Below are positions 43,488 through 53,030 of a DNA stretch of 64,000 nt, piece by piece. The position numbers and the translations under genes were made by a program. How positions within the stretch are numbered: position 1 is the stretch's first letter; every line of letters begins with the position of its first letter. Where the stretch lies: contig NZ_CP146608.1 of the NCBI RefSeq assembly GCF_037113415.1, positions 1,632,501-1,696,500 on the forward strand, given 5' to 3'. The notes under the pieces are model-generated. The model did not search any database and was not told where the DNA came from. It saw nothing but the letters and a program-made list of their open reading frames with translations. The stretch is from Devosia sp. XK-2. GTDB lineage: Bacteria; Pseudomonadota; Alphaproteobacteria; Rhizobiales; Devosiaceae.

Positions 43488-44513
43488 GTGACTGATCCCG
43501 CCGCCCTGCCAGACCTACCGCTCCCTGAACAGCGGCAGGCCGCTATCGGCCATGACGCCGCCCGCGCCGCCGTGCTGACGCAATTGGCCGAGCACCGCTT
43601 ACCCGGCGCCATTATGCTGCAGGGCCCGCAGGGGATTGGGAAGGCCACCCTGGCCTTCGAACTGGCCGCCGCCATTCTGACGGCGACCGGGGACGAAGAG
43701 GCCCATCGGGTTCGGGAACAGGTCGCCGCCCTTTCCCATCCCAATCTTGCCGTGCTGCGCCGGCGCCTCAAGGATTCCAAGGGCTATTATTCGGTCATTC
43801 GCGTCGAGGACATCCGCGAATTGCGCGAAACTCTGCAGCACACGCGGGGCAGGACGGGGCATCGCATCGCCATTCTCGACAGCATTGACGAATGCAATCC
43901 CTCCGCGGCCAATGCGCTGCTCAAAACGCTCGAGGAGCCGCCGGCGGACACCACCTTCCTGCTGGTCTCACATCGGCCCGGCCAATTGCTGCCCACCATT
44001 CGTTCGCGCTGCCACAATCTGGCTCTGCGTGGCCTGGCGGACAATCTGGTGCGCGATGTGATCGTTGCCAGTCACCCCGAGCTTGAGGCCGAGGTGCTGG
44101 ACCGTGCCATCCAGCTCGCTGGCGGCCGGCCGCGCCGGGCTTTTGAAACCCTGGCCCTGGCCGAAAATTCACCCGTGGGTGCGCTGCTGACCTGGCTGCG
44201 GGCGCCCCAGCGTGCACCCGTTGCTGCCCAGATCATGCTGGCCGATGCGCTCGGGGCCGACCCACAAGGGCCGGACATGTCCTTCGCGCGGGAAATTCTC
44301 AACGATTGGCTGGCCAATGAAATGCGGGAAGCGGCCATGCAGCCTGGCGGGCGTTCGCGTCTTGCCTCCGCCACCGAGCTATGGGAGAAGGCAGGCGCAC
44401 TTCTGGGCGAAGCCGATAGCGTCAACCTCGATATGAAGCAGACGCTGACGGTCATTTTCGACGCCATCCGGAAGCATTGCGTCCTCATCGCCAATCCCGC
44501 CGAGCCAGCATGA
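43488..44513 (+). CDS. holB: DNA polymerase III delta prime subunit
   Basis: 341 aa AAA+ clamp-loader subunit. Walker A-like [13 protein letters not shown] near residue 48, then the [12 protein letters not shown] segment, the [22 protein letters not shown] block and sensor region [11 protein letters not shown] with the SRC motif. GTG start has AAAGGACAG upstream. It overlaps metG (ATGA). The tmk-holB-metG-tatD-MBL run is a conserved alphaproteobacterial operon. Confidence 0.95.
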   Translation: MTDPAALPDLPLPEQRQAAIGHDAARAAVLTQLAEHRLPGAIMLQGPQGIGKATLAFELAAAILTATGDEEAHRVREQVAALSHPNLAVLRRRLKDSKGYYSVIRVEDIRELRETLQHTRGRTGHRIAILDSIDECNPSAANALLKTLEEPPADTTFLLVSHRPGQLLPTIRSRCHNLALRGLADNLVRDVIVASHPELEAEVLDRAIQLAGGRPRRAFETLALAENSPVGALLTWLRAPQRAPVAAQIMLADALGADPQGPDMSFAREILNDWLANEMREAAMQPGGRSRLASATELWEKAGALLGEADSVNLDMKQTLTVIFDAIRKHCVLIANPAEPA

Positions 44514-46060
44514 CCGCCAAGCCTTTCTACGTCACCACCGCGATTTCCTACCCCAATGGCGCGCCCCATATCGGCCACGCCTATGAAATGATCGCGACCG
44601 ACGCCATCGCCCGCTGGAAACGGCTGGAGGGCCGGGACGTCTATTTCCTCACCGGAACGGACGAGCACGGCATCAAAATGGTGCAGACGGCGGCCAAGGA
44701 AGGCATTCCCGTTCGCGAGCTGGCCGACCGCAATGCCGGTGAGTTCAAGCGTCTGGCCGGCGCGCTGAACCTTTCCAACGACGATTTCATCCGCACCACT
44801 GAACCGCGTCACTACGAGGCCTCGCAGGCCATCTGGAAGAAGATGGAAGCCAGCCACAATGGCGATATTTTCCAGTCCACCTATAAGGGCTGGTATTCGG
44901 TGCGCGACGAAGCCTATTTCGACGCGGACGAGCTGACCGAAAAGGACGGCAAGCGCTTCGCGCCGTCCGGTGCGGAAGTCGAATGGGTCGAGGAGCCGAC
45001 CTATTTCTTCCGTCTCTCGGCCTATCAGCAGAAATTGCTCGACCTCTACGAGGCCAATCCCGATTTCATCGCGCCCAAGGAGCGGCGCAACGAGATCATC
45101 TCCTTCGTCAAAAGCGGCCTGCAGGATCTGTCCATTTCCCGCACCACTTTTGATTGGGGCATTCCGGTGCCCAACGCGCCGGGCCATGTCATGTATGTCT
45201 GGGTGGACGCGCTCACCAATTACATTACCGGTCTCGGCTATCCCGACGAGCAGAGCGAACTGTTCAAGAAATTCTGGCCTGCCGATCTGCATGTGATCGG
45301 CAAGGACATCATCCGCTTCCATACCGTCTATTGGCCGGCTTTCTTGATGAGCGCCGGCCTGCCGGTGCAGCACCGCGTCTTTGCACATGGTTTCCTGACC
45401 GTCGATGGACAGAAGATGAGCAAGTCGCTGGGCAATGTCATCGACCCCTTTGCGCTCGTTGAAACCTTCGGCGCCGATGCGGTGCGCTATTTCTTCCTGC
45501 GCGAAGTGTCCTTCGGCAGCGACGGCGACTATAGCCACGAAAAGCTGGTCAATCGCGTCAATGCCGATCTGGCCAACAATCTGGGCAATCTGGCGCAGCG
45601 CTCGCTCTCGATGATCAACAAGAACTGCGAGGGCAAGGTGCCCGAGCTGGGCACATTGACCGAGGCAGACGAGACCCTTATCGCCGAGGTTGCCGAAGCC
45701 CTGGCCGACGCGCAGCAGGCCATGGACCAGCAGCTTGTGCACGAGGCGACCGGCGCTATCATCGCGGCCCTGAGCGCGGCCAATAACTATTTCGCCGGGC
45801 AAGAACCCTGGGCGCTAAAAAAGACCGATCCGGTCCGCATGGCGACAGTGCTCTATGTCACCGCCGACACGGTGCGTCGTCTGGCCATTCCCATGCAGGC
45901 CTTTGTGCCGGCCTCTGCGGCACGATTGCTTGATCAACTGGTTGTACCTGCCGATCAGCGGACGCTCGCCGCGGCATCGATACCCAATGCGCTCGTCGCC
46001 GGCTCCGACCTTCCTGCGCCACAGGGCGTCTTTGCGCGTCTCGAAAAACCGGCCGAGTGA
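44510..46060 (+). CDS. metG: Methionyl-tRNA synthetase
   Basis: 516 aa class I synthetase. HIGH motif as [12 protein letters not shown] and KMSKS as [11 protein letters not shown]. It is the short alphaproteobacterial type that ends after the anticodon-binding helical domain with no C-terminal EMAP-like tRNA-binding module. ATG start overlaps holB stop. The stop region overlaps the GTG candidate of tatD. Confidence 0.97.
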   Translation: MTAKPFYVTTAISYPNGAPHIGHAYEMIATDAIARWKRLEGRDVYFLTGTDEHGIKMVQTAAKEGIPVRELADRNAGEFKRLAGALNLSNDDFIRTTEPRHYEASQAIWKKMEASHNGDIFQSTYKGWYSVRDEAYFDADELTEKDGKRFAPSGAEVEWVEEPTYFFRLSAYQQKLLDLYEANPDFIAPKERRNEIISFVKSGLQDLSISRTTFDWGIPVPNAPGHVMYVWVDALTNYITGLGYPDEQSELFKKFWPADLHVIGKDIIRFHTVYWPAFLMSAGLPVQHRVFAHGFLTVDGQKMSKSLGNVIDPFALVETFGADAVRYFFLREVSFGSDGDYSHEKLVNRVNADLANNLGNLAQRSLSMINKNCEGKVPELGTLTEADETLIAEVAEALADAQQAMDQQLVHEATGAIIAALSAANNYFAGQEPWALKKTDPVRMATVLYVTADTVRRLAIPMQAFVPASAARLLDQLVVPADQRTLAAASIPNALVAGSDLPAPQGVFARLEKPAE

Positions 46061-46062
46061 CC

Positions 46063-46842
46063 ATGCTGATCGACAGCCATTGCCATCTCGATTTCGAAGC
46101 CTTGTCCGCCGATCTGGACGGTGTGATGGCGCGCGCGGCGGCGGCCGGCGTCACTGGCATGGTGACGATTTCCACAAGGGTGGAAAACTTTTCCACCTAT
46201 GCTGGGCTGGCGGAACGTTTTGCGAACGTCTGGTGCTCTGTCGGCACCCATCCGCACAATGCGCATGAAGAACTGCATGTTCAAACAGATGACCTTGTCC
46301 GGCTAAGTGCCCATCCGCGCTGCGTTGCCATCGGCGAGGCGGGCCTGGACTACTTCTACGACAATGCGCCACGCGACGCGCAGGCCACCGGGCTTCGCCG
46401 CCACATCGCGGCCGCGCGCATCACCGGTCTTCCACTGGTTATCCACAGCCGCAAGGCCGATGAGGACATGGCCGCTATCCTAGAAGAAGAAGCCGGGCAG
46501 GGGACCTTCCCCTTCGTCCTGCATTGCTTCACCGCTGGCATGGATCTGGCGCAAAGAGCGCTGGCTCTGGATGGATATGTCTCCTTTTCCGGGATCATCA
46601 CCTTCAAGAATGCCGAGGAAATCCGCGACGTCGCCAAGATCGTTCCGGCCGACCGTTATCTGGTTGAAACCGACGCGCCCTATCTGGCGCCGATCCCGCA
46701 TCGTGGTCAGTCCAACGAACCCAGCTTCGTTCGGCATACGGCAGAAAAACTGGCCGAGGTCCGCGGCATTTCGCTCGAACAAGTCGGAGCGGAATCGACT
46801 GCCAATTTCGGGCGCCTGTTCTCCAAAACTGGCGTGAGATAG
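46063..46842 (+). CDS. tatD: TatD-family metal-dependent hydrolase/DNase
   Basis: 259 aa amidohydrolase-fold protein. Metal ligands H-x-H in DSHCHLDF at the N-terminus, E in AIGEAGLDYFYD, His in VIHSRKADED and HCFTAG, and Asp in VETDAPYLAP. TatD proteins act as 3'-5' exonucleases or AP-type nucleases; YcfH-type members sit beside metG/holB as here. ATG at 46063 is preferred; GTG at 46057 would overlap the metG stop. Confidence 0.93.
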   Translation: MLIDSHCHLDFEALSADLDGVMARAAAAGVTGMVTISTRVENFSTYAGLAERFANVWCSVGTHPHNAHEELHVQTDDLVRLSAHPRCVAIGEAGLDYFYDNAPRDAQATGLRRHIAAARITGLPLVIHSRKADEDMAAILEEEAGQGTFPFVLHCFTAGMDLAQRALALDGYVSFSGIITFKNAEEIRDVAKIVPADRYLVETDAPYLAPIPHRGQSNEPSFVRHTAEKLAEVRGISLEQVGAESTANFGRLFSKTGVR

Positions 46843-46845
46843 TTC

Positions 46846-47682
46846 ATGGCGACGCCTGACCGGATCATTGCGACCATTTTGGGCTGCGGATCCTCGGGCG
46901 GCGTCCCACGCATCGGCAATGTCTGGGGCGATTGCGATCCGCATGAACCACGCAACCGGCGCCGTCGCTGTTCCCTGTTGATCGAGGGCTGGACCGACGG
47001 CGTATCGGAGCCCACCAGGGTTCTGATCGATACCGGCGCGGACTTGCGCGAGCAATTGCTTGGCGCCGGCGTCGATCGCCTGGATGCGGTGTTCTATACG
47101 CACGAGCATGCCGACCACAGCCACGGCATTGACGATCTGCGGGTCCTGGCGCTCCACAATCGCCGTCGGGTCGATGTGTATTTTTCCAGCGCGTGCGGGG
47201 CGCGGCTGCGCGAGGCCTTTGGCTATTGCTTTGCGACACCGCCCGGTAGCGCCTATCCGCCAATCCTCAACGCGCACGAAATTGCCGATGGCGACACGGT
47301 CGAGGTCGACGGGCCCGGCGGCACGCTTAAGATCACAGCGTTCACGCTGACCCATGGCGATATTGATGCATTCGGCTATCGCGTCTGCGATCTGGCTTAT
47401 TGCTGCGATCTCTCGGCCGTGCCGCGCGGCGCATCCGCGGCCTTGTCCAACCTGGACATATGGATCGTGGATGCCTTGCGTCCTACACCGCATCCGAGCC
47501 ATTTGAGCCTGCCCGAGACGCTGGAGCTGATCGAGCATTTCGCGCCGCGCCAGGCCGTGCTCACCAATATGCATATCGATCTCGACTATCGGACCACCGA
47601 GGCCGAGACGCCTGACAATGTGACGCCGGCCTTCGATGGCATGCAGATCGATGCTGTCACCGGACGCATTCTCAACCGCTGA
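46846..47682 (+). CDS. Metallo-beta-lactamase-fold hydrolase (PhnP/YcbX-type)
   Basis: 278 aa. The family opening TILGCGSSGGVPRIGN, the zinc motif YTHEHADHSHGIDD (HxHxDH), and later histidines in TLTHGDIDAFGYR and TNMHIDLDY fit the PhnP-like phosphodiesterase branch of MBL-fold proteins. It follows tatD by 3 nt as the last gene of the tmk operon. Substrate is probably a small cyclic or phosphodiester compound; not proven. Confidence 0.88.
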   Translation: MATPDRIIATILGCGSSGGVPRIGNVWGDCDPHEPRNRRRRCSLLIEGWTDGVSEPTRVLIDTGADLREQLLGAGVDRLDAVFYTHEHADHSHGIDDLRVLALHNRRRVDVYFSSACGARLREAFGYCFATPPGSAYPPILNAHEIADGDTVEVDGPGGTLKITAFTLTHGDIDAFGYRVCDLAYCCDLSAVPRGASAALSNLDIWIVDALRPTPHPSHLSLPETLELIEHFAPRQAVLTNMHIDLDYRTTEAETPDNVTPAFDGMQIDAVTGRILNR

Positions 47683-47734
47683 CGTTTTTTGCGCCACATT
47701 GCGGTCGCGTTGGCGATGCGCGACGACACACCGG

Positions 47735-48070
47735 TTAGTGACTGATCATCCAGGGTCGAGCAGACGGGAAGCTTTTGGACCCGTCCGGTCGCACGAGCGT
47801 GGAGCGGCCTTTCTTGCCGCCTCCACTGCAGCATGAGCAGCCGGGGCCATGGGCCGAGCCGCCGCGTCTTGGTTCGTGACGTGCCTTTTCGTTGGTGGCA
47901 AAGGCAGAGCGGCGAGCGGCATCCATGCCGGCGATGAAGGGGACCGACAGGAAAGCCCGCGCAGCGGGCTCTCCACAAGCAGGGCAGGCGCAGGGCTCTG
48001 CCGATTGCGACATCGGCCGGACCTGGGAAAACGGTCCGCAACTGGTGCATTGATAATCGTAGATCGCCAC
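47735..48070 (-). CDS. fmdB: FmdB-family zinc-ribbon protein
   Basis: 111 aa. It starts MAIYDYQCTSCGPFSQV with a second C-x2-C (ACPACGEPA), the FmdB CXXC zinc ribbon. The tail has a GCSCCSGGG cysteine/glycine cluster. FmdB is a proposed regulator or accessory factor of formamidase in Methylophilus; its true role is unclear. It follows fmdA by 9 nt, as expected for an fmdAB pair. Confidence 0.9.
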   Translation of the reverse strand: MAIYDYQCTSCGPFSQVRPMSQSAEPCACPACGEPAARAFLSVPFIAGMDAARRSAFATNEKARHEPRRGGSAHGPGCSCCSGGGKKGRSTLVRPDGSKSFPSARPWMISH

Positions 48071-48079
48071 GGCCGTCTC

Positions 48080-49309
48080 CTAGAGGTCGAGCGCGATGGG
48101 CATATCGATGGATCCATCGAGGTGCTTTTTGGGTCCGTCCGAGCCGGGCATGATGTCGAACTCGAAAATGTCGGTGGGCAGCCAGAGCGTGGCGCAGGCA
48201 TTGGGGATGTCGACAACGCCTGAGACATGGCCCTGCACCGGCGCGGTGCCGAGAATGGAATAGGCCTGAGCGCCGGAATAGCCGAATTTCTTCAGATATT
48301 CGATGGCGTTGAGACAGGCCTGCCGATAGGCGGTGGTGACGTCCAGATAGTGCTGCGTGCCGCTCTCGTCGACTGAGATGCCCTCGAAGATCAGGTAGTC
48401 GTCATATTTCGGCGCAATCGGCGAGGGCCGGAAGATCGGGTTCTTGATCCCGTATTTGGCCATGCCACCCTTGATCAGGCTGACTTTGATATGGAGCCAG
48501 CCGGCCATTTCGATGGCGCCGCAAAAGGTGATTTCGCCGTCGCCCTGGCTGAAGTGCAGGTCGCCCATGGAAAGGCCGGCGCCGTCGACATAGACGGGGA
48601 AATAGACCTTTGAGCCGCGCGAAAGATCCTTGATGTCGCAATTGCCGCCATGTTCGCGCGGCGGCACCGTGCGGGCACCAGTGGCGGCGGCCTTTTCGAA
48701 ATCATCGCCCTTGAGCGCACCCATATGGGCCGCATTTGTGTCCGGCAGGGTGGCGAGCGCCGGCACGCGTTCGGGCTCGGTGTCGAACAGTTTCTTTTCG
48801 CGCGTGTTCCACATGTCGAGCATCTTGTGGTCGGGCAGGCACCCGATCAGTCCGGGATGGATGAGCCCGGCATATTTGACACCCGGCACGTGGCGGGACT
48901 GGGTGAACATACCCTTGAAATCCCAGATGGATTTCTGCGCGGAAGGGAAATGTTTATCGAGGAACCCGCCGCCATTATTGACCGAGAAAAAACCGTTGAA
49001 GCCCCAGAGCGAGTTTTCGAAAGCCCCGATATCGAGAATATCGACGACCAGGAGGTCGCCCGGCTCAGCGCCCTTGACGCCAATCGGACCGGACAGGAAA
49101 TGCACCTGCTTGAGATCGACATCGCGGACATCGGCAGCGTCGTCGTCATTTTTGATCTGGCCGCCGGTCCAGTCATAGGTCTCGATCTTGAAATCGTCTC
49201 CTGGCTCGACCCAACAGGCCATGGGGATATCGGGGTGCCAGCGATTGTGAATCTTTTCGTTGGTATAGGGGCTTTCGTTGAGATCGACCTTGATGAGGGT
49301 TTCGGTCAT
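48080..49309 (-). CDS. fmdA: Formamidase (acetamidase/formamidase family)
   Basis: 409 aa. It hydrolyses formamide or other short amides to ammonia and the acid. Family blocks RWHPDIPMACWVEPGDDF, HFLSGPIGVKGAEPGDLLVVDI, and PPREHGGNCDIKDL are present; the length is typical. ATG at MTETLIKV has GAGGA upstream; the longer ORF is not used. Placed 87 nt downstream of the ABC importer urtA-E and followed by fmdB, which suggests uptake and hydrolysis of amides as one unit. Confidence 0.94.
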   Translation of the reverse strand: MTETLIKVDLNESPYTNEKIHNRWHPDIPMACWVEPGDDFKIETYDWTGGQIKNDDDAADVRDVDLKQVHFLSGPIGVKGAEPGDLLVVDILDIGAFENSLWGFNGFFSVNNGGGFLDKHFPSAQKSIWDFKGMFTQSRHVPGVKYAGLIHPGLIGCLPDHKMLDMWNTREKKLFDTEPERVPALATLPDTNAAHMGALKGDDFEKAAATGARTVPPREHGGNCDIKDLSRGSKVYFPVYVDGAGLSMGDLHFSQGDGEITFCGAIEMAGWLHIKVSLIKGGMAKYGIKNPIFRPSPIAPKYDDYLIFEGISVDESGTQHYLDVTTAYRQACLNAIEYLKKFGYSGAQAYSILGTAPVQGHVSGVVDIPNACATLWLPTDIFEFDIMPGSDGPKKHLDGSIDMPIALDL

Positions 49310-49396
49310 TTGCGTATCCTCGTTGGCGTTGGAAACAGGGCGCTTCCAGCAAAAGTGGTCCCGGTTTGCGGTTCGGAAGCGTGACAAAAAGAAGAG

Positions 49397-50086
49397 CTAG
49401 ACGGAGAGAAAGGACGAGACCTTCACCTCGTCGATGCCGGCGCGAGGGCTTTCGTGGACGAACTCGCCGTTCTCGATAACCAGCACGCGATCAGCAATAT
49501 CGAGGGCGAAGCTCAGCACCTGTTCGGAGACGACGATGGACAGGCCCTTCTCGTCGCGAATGCGCCGCAACGTCCGGGCCATGTCCTTGATGATCGAGGG
49601 CTGGATGCCCTCCGTGGGCTCATCGAGCAGCAGCACTTTGGGCCGCGAGGCCAGCGCCCGGGCGATGGCGAGCTGCTGCTGCTGGCCGCCGGAGAGATTG
49701 CCCCCGCGACGGCCCTTCATTTCCAGCAGCACCGGAAAGAGTTCGTAGAGATCGCCCGGCACCTGGCTCTCGCCGGTAATGGTCAGGCCGGTCTCGATAT
49801 TCTCCTTCACCGTCATGGTGGAAAAGATCATGCGCCCCTGCGGCACATAGGACAGGCCGGACTCGACACGCCTGTAACTCTCGGCATGCTCCACCGCCTT
49901 GCCATCCACAAAGATAGTGCCGCTTCTCGATGGTACGATACCCATGAGCGATTTCATCAGCGTGGTCTTGCCCATGCCGTTGCGGCCCATAATGGCGACG
50001 ATTTCGCCGGGTGCCACATCCAGCGACACGCCATGGATGACTTCGCTCTGGCCGTAGGAGACGCGTAGATTGTCGATTGCGAGCAT
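49397..50086 (-). CDS. urtE: UrtE-type ABC transporter ATPase
   Basis: 229 aa. Walker A GRNGMGKTT, signature LSGGQQQQLAIARAL, Walker B VLLLDEPTEGIQPSI, the LivF/UrtE class. It powers import of urea or short amides with UrtD. Fifth gene of the urtABCDE set, 9 nt after urtD. The substrate may be amides (FmdDEF-like) because fmdA-fmdB follow. Confidence 0.92.
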   Translation of the reverse strand: MLAIDNLRVSYGQSEVIHGVSLDVAPGEIVAIMGRNGMGKTTLMKSLMGIVPSRSGTIFVDGKAVEHAESYRRVESGLSYVPQGRMIFSTMTVKENIETGLTITGESQVPGDLYELFPVLLEMKGRRGGNLSGGQQQQLAIARALASRPKVLLLDEPTEGIQPSIIKDMARTLRRIRDEKGLSIVVSEQVLSFALDIADRVLVIENGEFVHESPRAGIDEVKVSSFLSV

Positions 50087-50095
50087 GGTTGCCTC

Positions 50096-50857
50096 CTAGT
50101 GCCCGAGATAGACTTCGACGACCTTCGGGTCGTGCTGGACATGGTCCATCGTGCCCTCTGACAGCACCTTGCCCTGGTGCAGCACGGTGACCCGGTGGGC
50201 GATGTCTTCGACGAACTTCATGTCGTGCTCGATGACGATCACCGAGTGCTGCTTGATGATGGTGTTGAGCAGTTCGGCGGTCTTGACGCGCTCGCCCACG
50301 CTCATGCCGGCAACCGGCTCGTCCAGCATCAACAGGTCCGGCTTCTGGATCAGCAGCATGCCGATTTCGAGCCATTGCTTCTGGCCGTGGCTGAGAATGG
50401 CGGCCTCGGTCTCGAGATGATCCTTGAGGAAAATCATCTCGGCGATCTCCTCGATGCGCTCGATCACCGCGCGGTCGCGCCGGAACGCCAGAGCCCCCCA
50501 GACATTCTTGCCGCGTGGATAGGACAGTTCGAGATTTTCAAAGACCGTGAGGTCCTCGTAGATGGACGGGTTCTGGAACTTCCGGCCCACCCCGGCATGA
50601 ACAATCTGGTGTTCCTTCATCGTGGTCAGGTCCTTGCCGCGGAAGCGGATCGAGCCTGACGTGGCCTTGGTGCGGCCGCAAATGAGATCGAGCACCGTGG
50701 TCTTGCCGGCACCATTGGGGCCGATGATCACGCGAATTTCGTTCTCGTCGACATAGAAGGAGAGGTCGTTGACCGCCTTGAACCCATCGAAGGAGACGGT
50801 GAGCCCTTCCACGGCAAGCAGGAATTCCTTGGGTTCCGTTCTGGTATCGAAAGTCAT
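50096..50857 (-). CDS. urtD: UrtD-type ABC transporter ATPase
   Basis: 253 aa LivG/UrtD-class ATPase. Walker A IGPNGAGKTT, signature LSHGQKQWLEIGMLL (the LSHGQ variant with QWLEI is typical for UrtD), Walker B LLMLDEPVAGMS. It lies 10 nt after urtC and 9 nt before urtE. Confidence 0.93.
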   Translation of the reverse strand: MTFDTRTEPKEFLLAVEGLTVSFDGFKAVNDLSFYVDENEIRVIIGPNGAGKTTVLDLICGRTKATSGSIRFRGKDLTTMKEHQIVHAGVGRKFQNPSIYEDLTVFENLELSYPRGKNVWGALAFRRDRAVIERIEEIAEMIFLKDHLETEAAILSHGQKQWLEIGMLLIQKPDLLMLDEPVAGMSVGERVKTAELLNTIIKQHSVIVIEHDMKFVEDIAHRVTVLHQGKVLSEGTMDHVQHDPKVVEVYLGH

Positions 50858-50867
50858 CTCGGTTTTC

Positions 50868-52010
50868 CTATTCGGCAGCAGCTTCGGTGGGTGCCGGCGT
50901 AGGGGCAGGGCGCAGGCGCTTTGTCAGGCGCGGCAGCAGCGGCTCGATATGGCTCTTCCAGATCCCGGCAAGACCATTGGGGAAGGCCATGACCACGAGG
51001 ATGAACAGTCCGCCCATGGCGAAGAGCCAAAGTTCCGGGAAGCTCTCGGAGAAGCTGGTCTTGGCGTAGTTGACCAGCAGCGCGCCATAGACTGCGCCGA
51101 AGATCGAGAGCCGTCCGCCCACAGCGCAGAAGATGACCATTTCGATCGAGGGCACGATGCCCACGAACGAGGGCGACATGAACCCCACCTGCAACGCGAA
51201 CATGGCGCCGCCGATGGCCGAGAAAGCCGCGGCCAGGCAGAAGACGAAGATCTTGAAATTGGCGACGTCATAGCCGGAGAAGCGGACGCGATCTTCCTTG
51301 TCGCGCATGGCGATCAGCAGGCGACCAAATTTGGAGCGCTTGACGAAGAGGGCGAGGAGGATGACCCCGAGAAGCAGGACGGCATTGACGAAATAAAGGA
51401 TCAGCTTGGCGCTGTCGGTGCGGATGTCCCAGCCGAGCAGGGTCCGCAGATCGGTCATGCCGTTGATGCCGCCTGTATAACCCTGCTGCCCAACGATTAG
51501 GATGGTGAGGATGGCGGCAACCGCCTGAGTGATGATGGCGAAATACACCCCGCCCACCCGGCGTTTGAACATGGCCGCGCCGATAATGTAGGCGAAGACC
51601 GTGGGCACAACGAGGATTAGGAGCATGGCCAGCGGGAAGGACTTGAACGGCATCCACCACCAAGGCAACTCAGTTACCTGGTTCCAGTCCATGAAGTCGG
51701 GAATGCCGGGCGTGGACTGGATAGCCGTGTTTTCCGGCGATGAGGCCTCGAGCTTCAGGAACATTGCCATGCAGTAGCCGCCCAGGCCAAAGAAGATGCC
51801 CTGGCCCAGGCTCAGAATGCCGCCAAAGCCCCAGCAGAGCACGAGCCCCACGGCAACAAAGGCATAGGTGAGATATTTGCCGGCCAGGTTGAGGCGGAAG
51901 ATGTCGAGCGCCAGCGGAAAGATGGCCAGGATGAGTATCGCCAGAATGATGAAGGCGACGGCGTCCTTGTCGAGCAATGTCCGTGATGTGGCAGGGGTCG
52001 CTGCAGACAT
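50868..52010 (-). CDS. urtC: UrtC-type ABC transporter permease
   Basis: 380 aa LivM-class membrane protein with about 10 predicted helices; GFGGILSLGQGIFFGLGGYCMAMF is the LivM/UrtC signature. The C-terminus is Pro/Ala/Glu-rich. The start MSAATPATSR has AGGAG 8 nt upstream; the frame is open much further upstream through urtB, but that part is a shadow of urtB. 14 nt after urtB. Confidence 0.92.
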   Translation of the reverse strand: MSAATPATSRTLLDKDAVAFIILAILILAIFPLALDIFRLNLAGKYLTYAFVAVGLVLCWGFGGILSLGQGIFFGLGGYCMAMFLKLEASSPENTAIQSTPGIPDFMDWNQVTELPWWWMPFKSFPLAMLLILVVPTVFAYIIGAAMFKRRVGGVYFAIITQAVAAILTILIVGQQGYTGGINGMTDLRTLLGWDIRTDSAKLILYFVNAVLLLGVILLALFVKRSKFGRLLIAMRDKEDRVRFSGYDVANFKIFVFCLAAAFSAIGGAMFALQVGFMSPSFVGIVPSIEMVIFCAVGGRLSIFGAVYGALLVNYAKTSFSESFPELWLFAMGGLFILVVMAFPNGLAGIWKSHIEPLLPRLTKRLRPAPTPAPTEAAAE

Positions 52011-52024
52011 GAAACCGGCTCCTT

Positions 52025-52951
52025 TCAGCGGCGGATCTTGAGGGTGAACAGACCCTGCGGGCGCAGCATCAGGATGCCGACGACGGTGAGCAGGGTGAGA
52101 ACCTTGGCCATCGAACCGGACATGAAGAATTCCATGGTCGATTGCGCCTGGCTGATGGTGAAGGCCGATGCGATGGTACCGATGAGGCTGCCCGCGCCGC
52201 CAAAGACAACGACCAGGAAGGTATCGACGATATAGAGCTGACCGGCCGTGGGACCGGTCGAGCCGATCATGGTGAAGGCGGACCCGGCGACGCCGGCAAT
52301 GCCGCAGCCCAGGCCGAAGGTCATGCGGTCGACCATCTTGGTATTGATGCCCACCGCGCCGGCCATGACACGGTTCTGCGTCACGGCGCGCACCTGCTTG
52401 CCCCAGCGCGACCTGTACATGAGCGCCGCCACGGCGATGGCAATGAGCGTGGTCAGAGCCATAACGAAGAGACCATTGATCGGCACTTCGATGATATCGG
52501 TCAGCGGCAGCGAGCCCATCATCCAGTCGGGCAGGGTGACACCCACTTCGCGGGCGCCGAACACCGAGCGATAGGTTTGCTGCAGAATGAGGCTGAGGCC
52601 CCAGGTGGCCAGGAGCGTGTCGAGCGGCCGCCGGTAAAGGTGCCGGATCATTGCCCATTCAACGATCACCCCCAGCGTGAAACTGGCGCAAAAGGCCAAA
52701 GCCATGGCGATGAAGAAATAAATGGGAAAGAGCGCCGGGGCGAAATTGGTGACGAACAGACTGACGCCCCAGGTGACATAGGCCCCCAGGATCATGAATT
52801 CGCCATGGGCCATGTTGATGACGCCCATCTGGCCGAAAATGATGGCCAGGCCGAGGGCCATGAGCACAAAGACGGAAAACAGGATCAGCCCGGCGAAGCC
52901 CTGCATCGCCAGGATCGAAAAGAACTGATCATATGTATAGTCGCCGATCAT
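52025..52951 (-). CDS. urtB: UrtB-type ABC transporter permease
   Basis: 308 aa LivH-class permease with about 8 helices; MGVINMAHGEFMILGAY is the LivH/UrtB signature and FGGAGSLIGTIASAF the EAA-like loop. Pairs with UrtC in the inner membrane. Separated from urtA by a 79-bp gap with a hairpin. Confidence 0.93.
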   Translation of the reverse strand: MIGDYTYDQFFSILAMQGFAGLILFSVFVLMALGLAIIFGQMGVINMAHGEFMILGAYVTWGVSLFVTNFAPALFPIYFFIAMALAFCASFTLGVIVEWAMIRHLYRRPLDTLLATWGLSLILQQTYRSVFGAREVGVTLPDWMMGSLPLTDIIEVPINGLFVMALTTLIAIAVAALMYRSRWGKQVRAVTQNRVMAGAVGINTKMVDRMTFGLGCGIAGVAGSAFTMIGSTGPTAGQLYIVDTFLVVVFGGAGSLIGTIASAFTISQAQSTMEFFMSGSMAKVLTLLTVVGILMLRPQGLFTLKIRR

Positions 52952-52981
52952 AGGAGCCTCGCATCGAGGGATGGGAAAGGC

Positions 52982-53005
52982 GGCGGCTCCGCAGCGGGAG
53001 CCGCC
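52982..53005 (-). terminator. Hairpin between urtA and urtB
   Basis: GGCGGCTCC and GGAGCCGCC form a 9-bp stem around a 6-nt loop; on the minus strand it is followed by GCCTTTCC. It probably acts as a partial terminator or 3' protector that keeps the binding-protein mRNA more abundant than the permease mRNA, a common feature of ABC operons. Confidence 0.6.
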
Positions 53006-53030
53006 AGTTCTGCGTCAGGAGAGGCGAGGC

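Noticed and set aside
44072-45802. 576-codon minus-strand open frame opposite holB/metG
   Set aside because: Antisense to metG, whose HIGH and KMSKS motifs leave no doubt about the coding strand.
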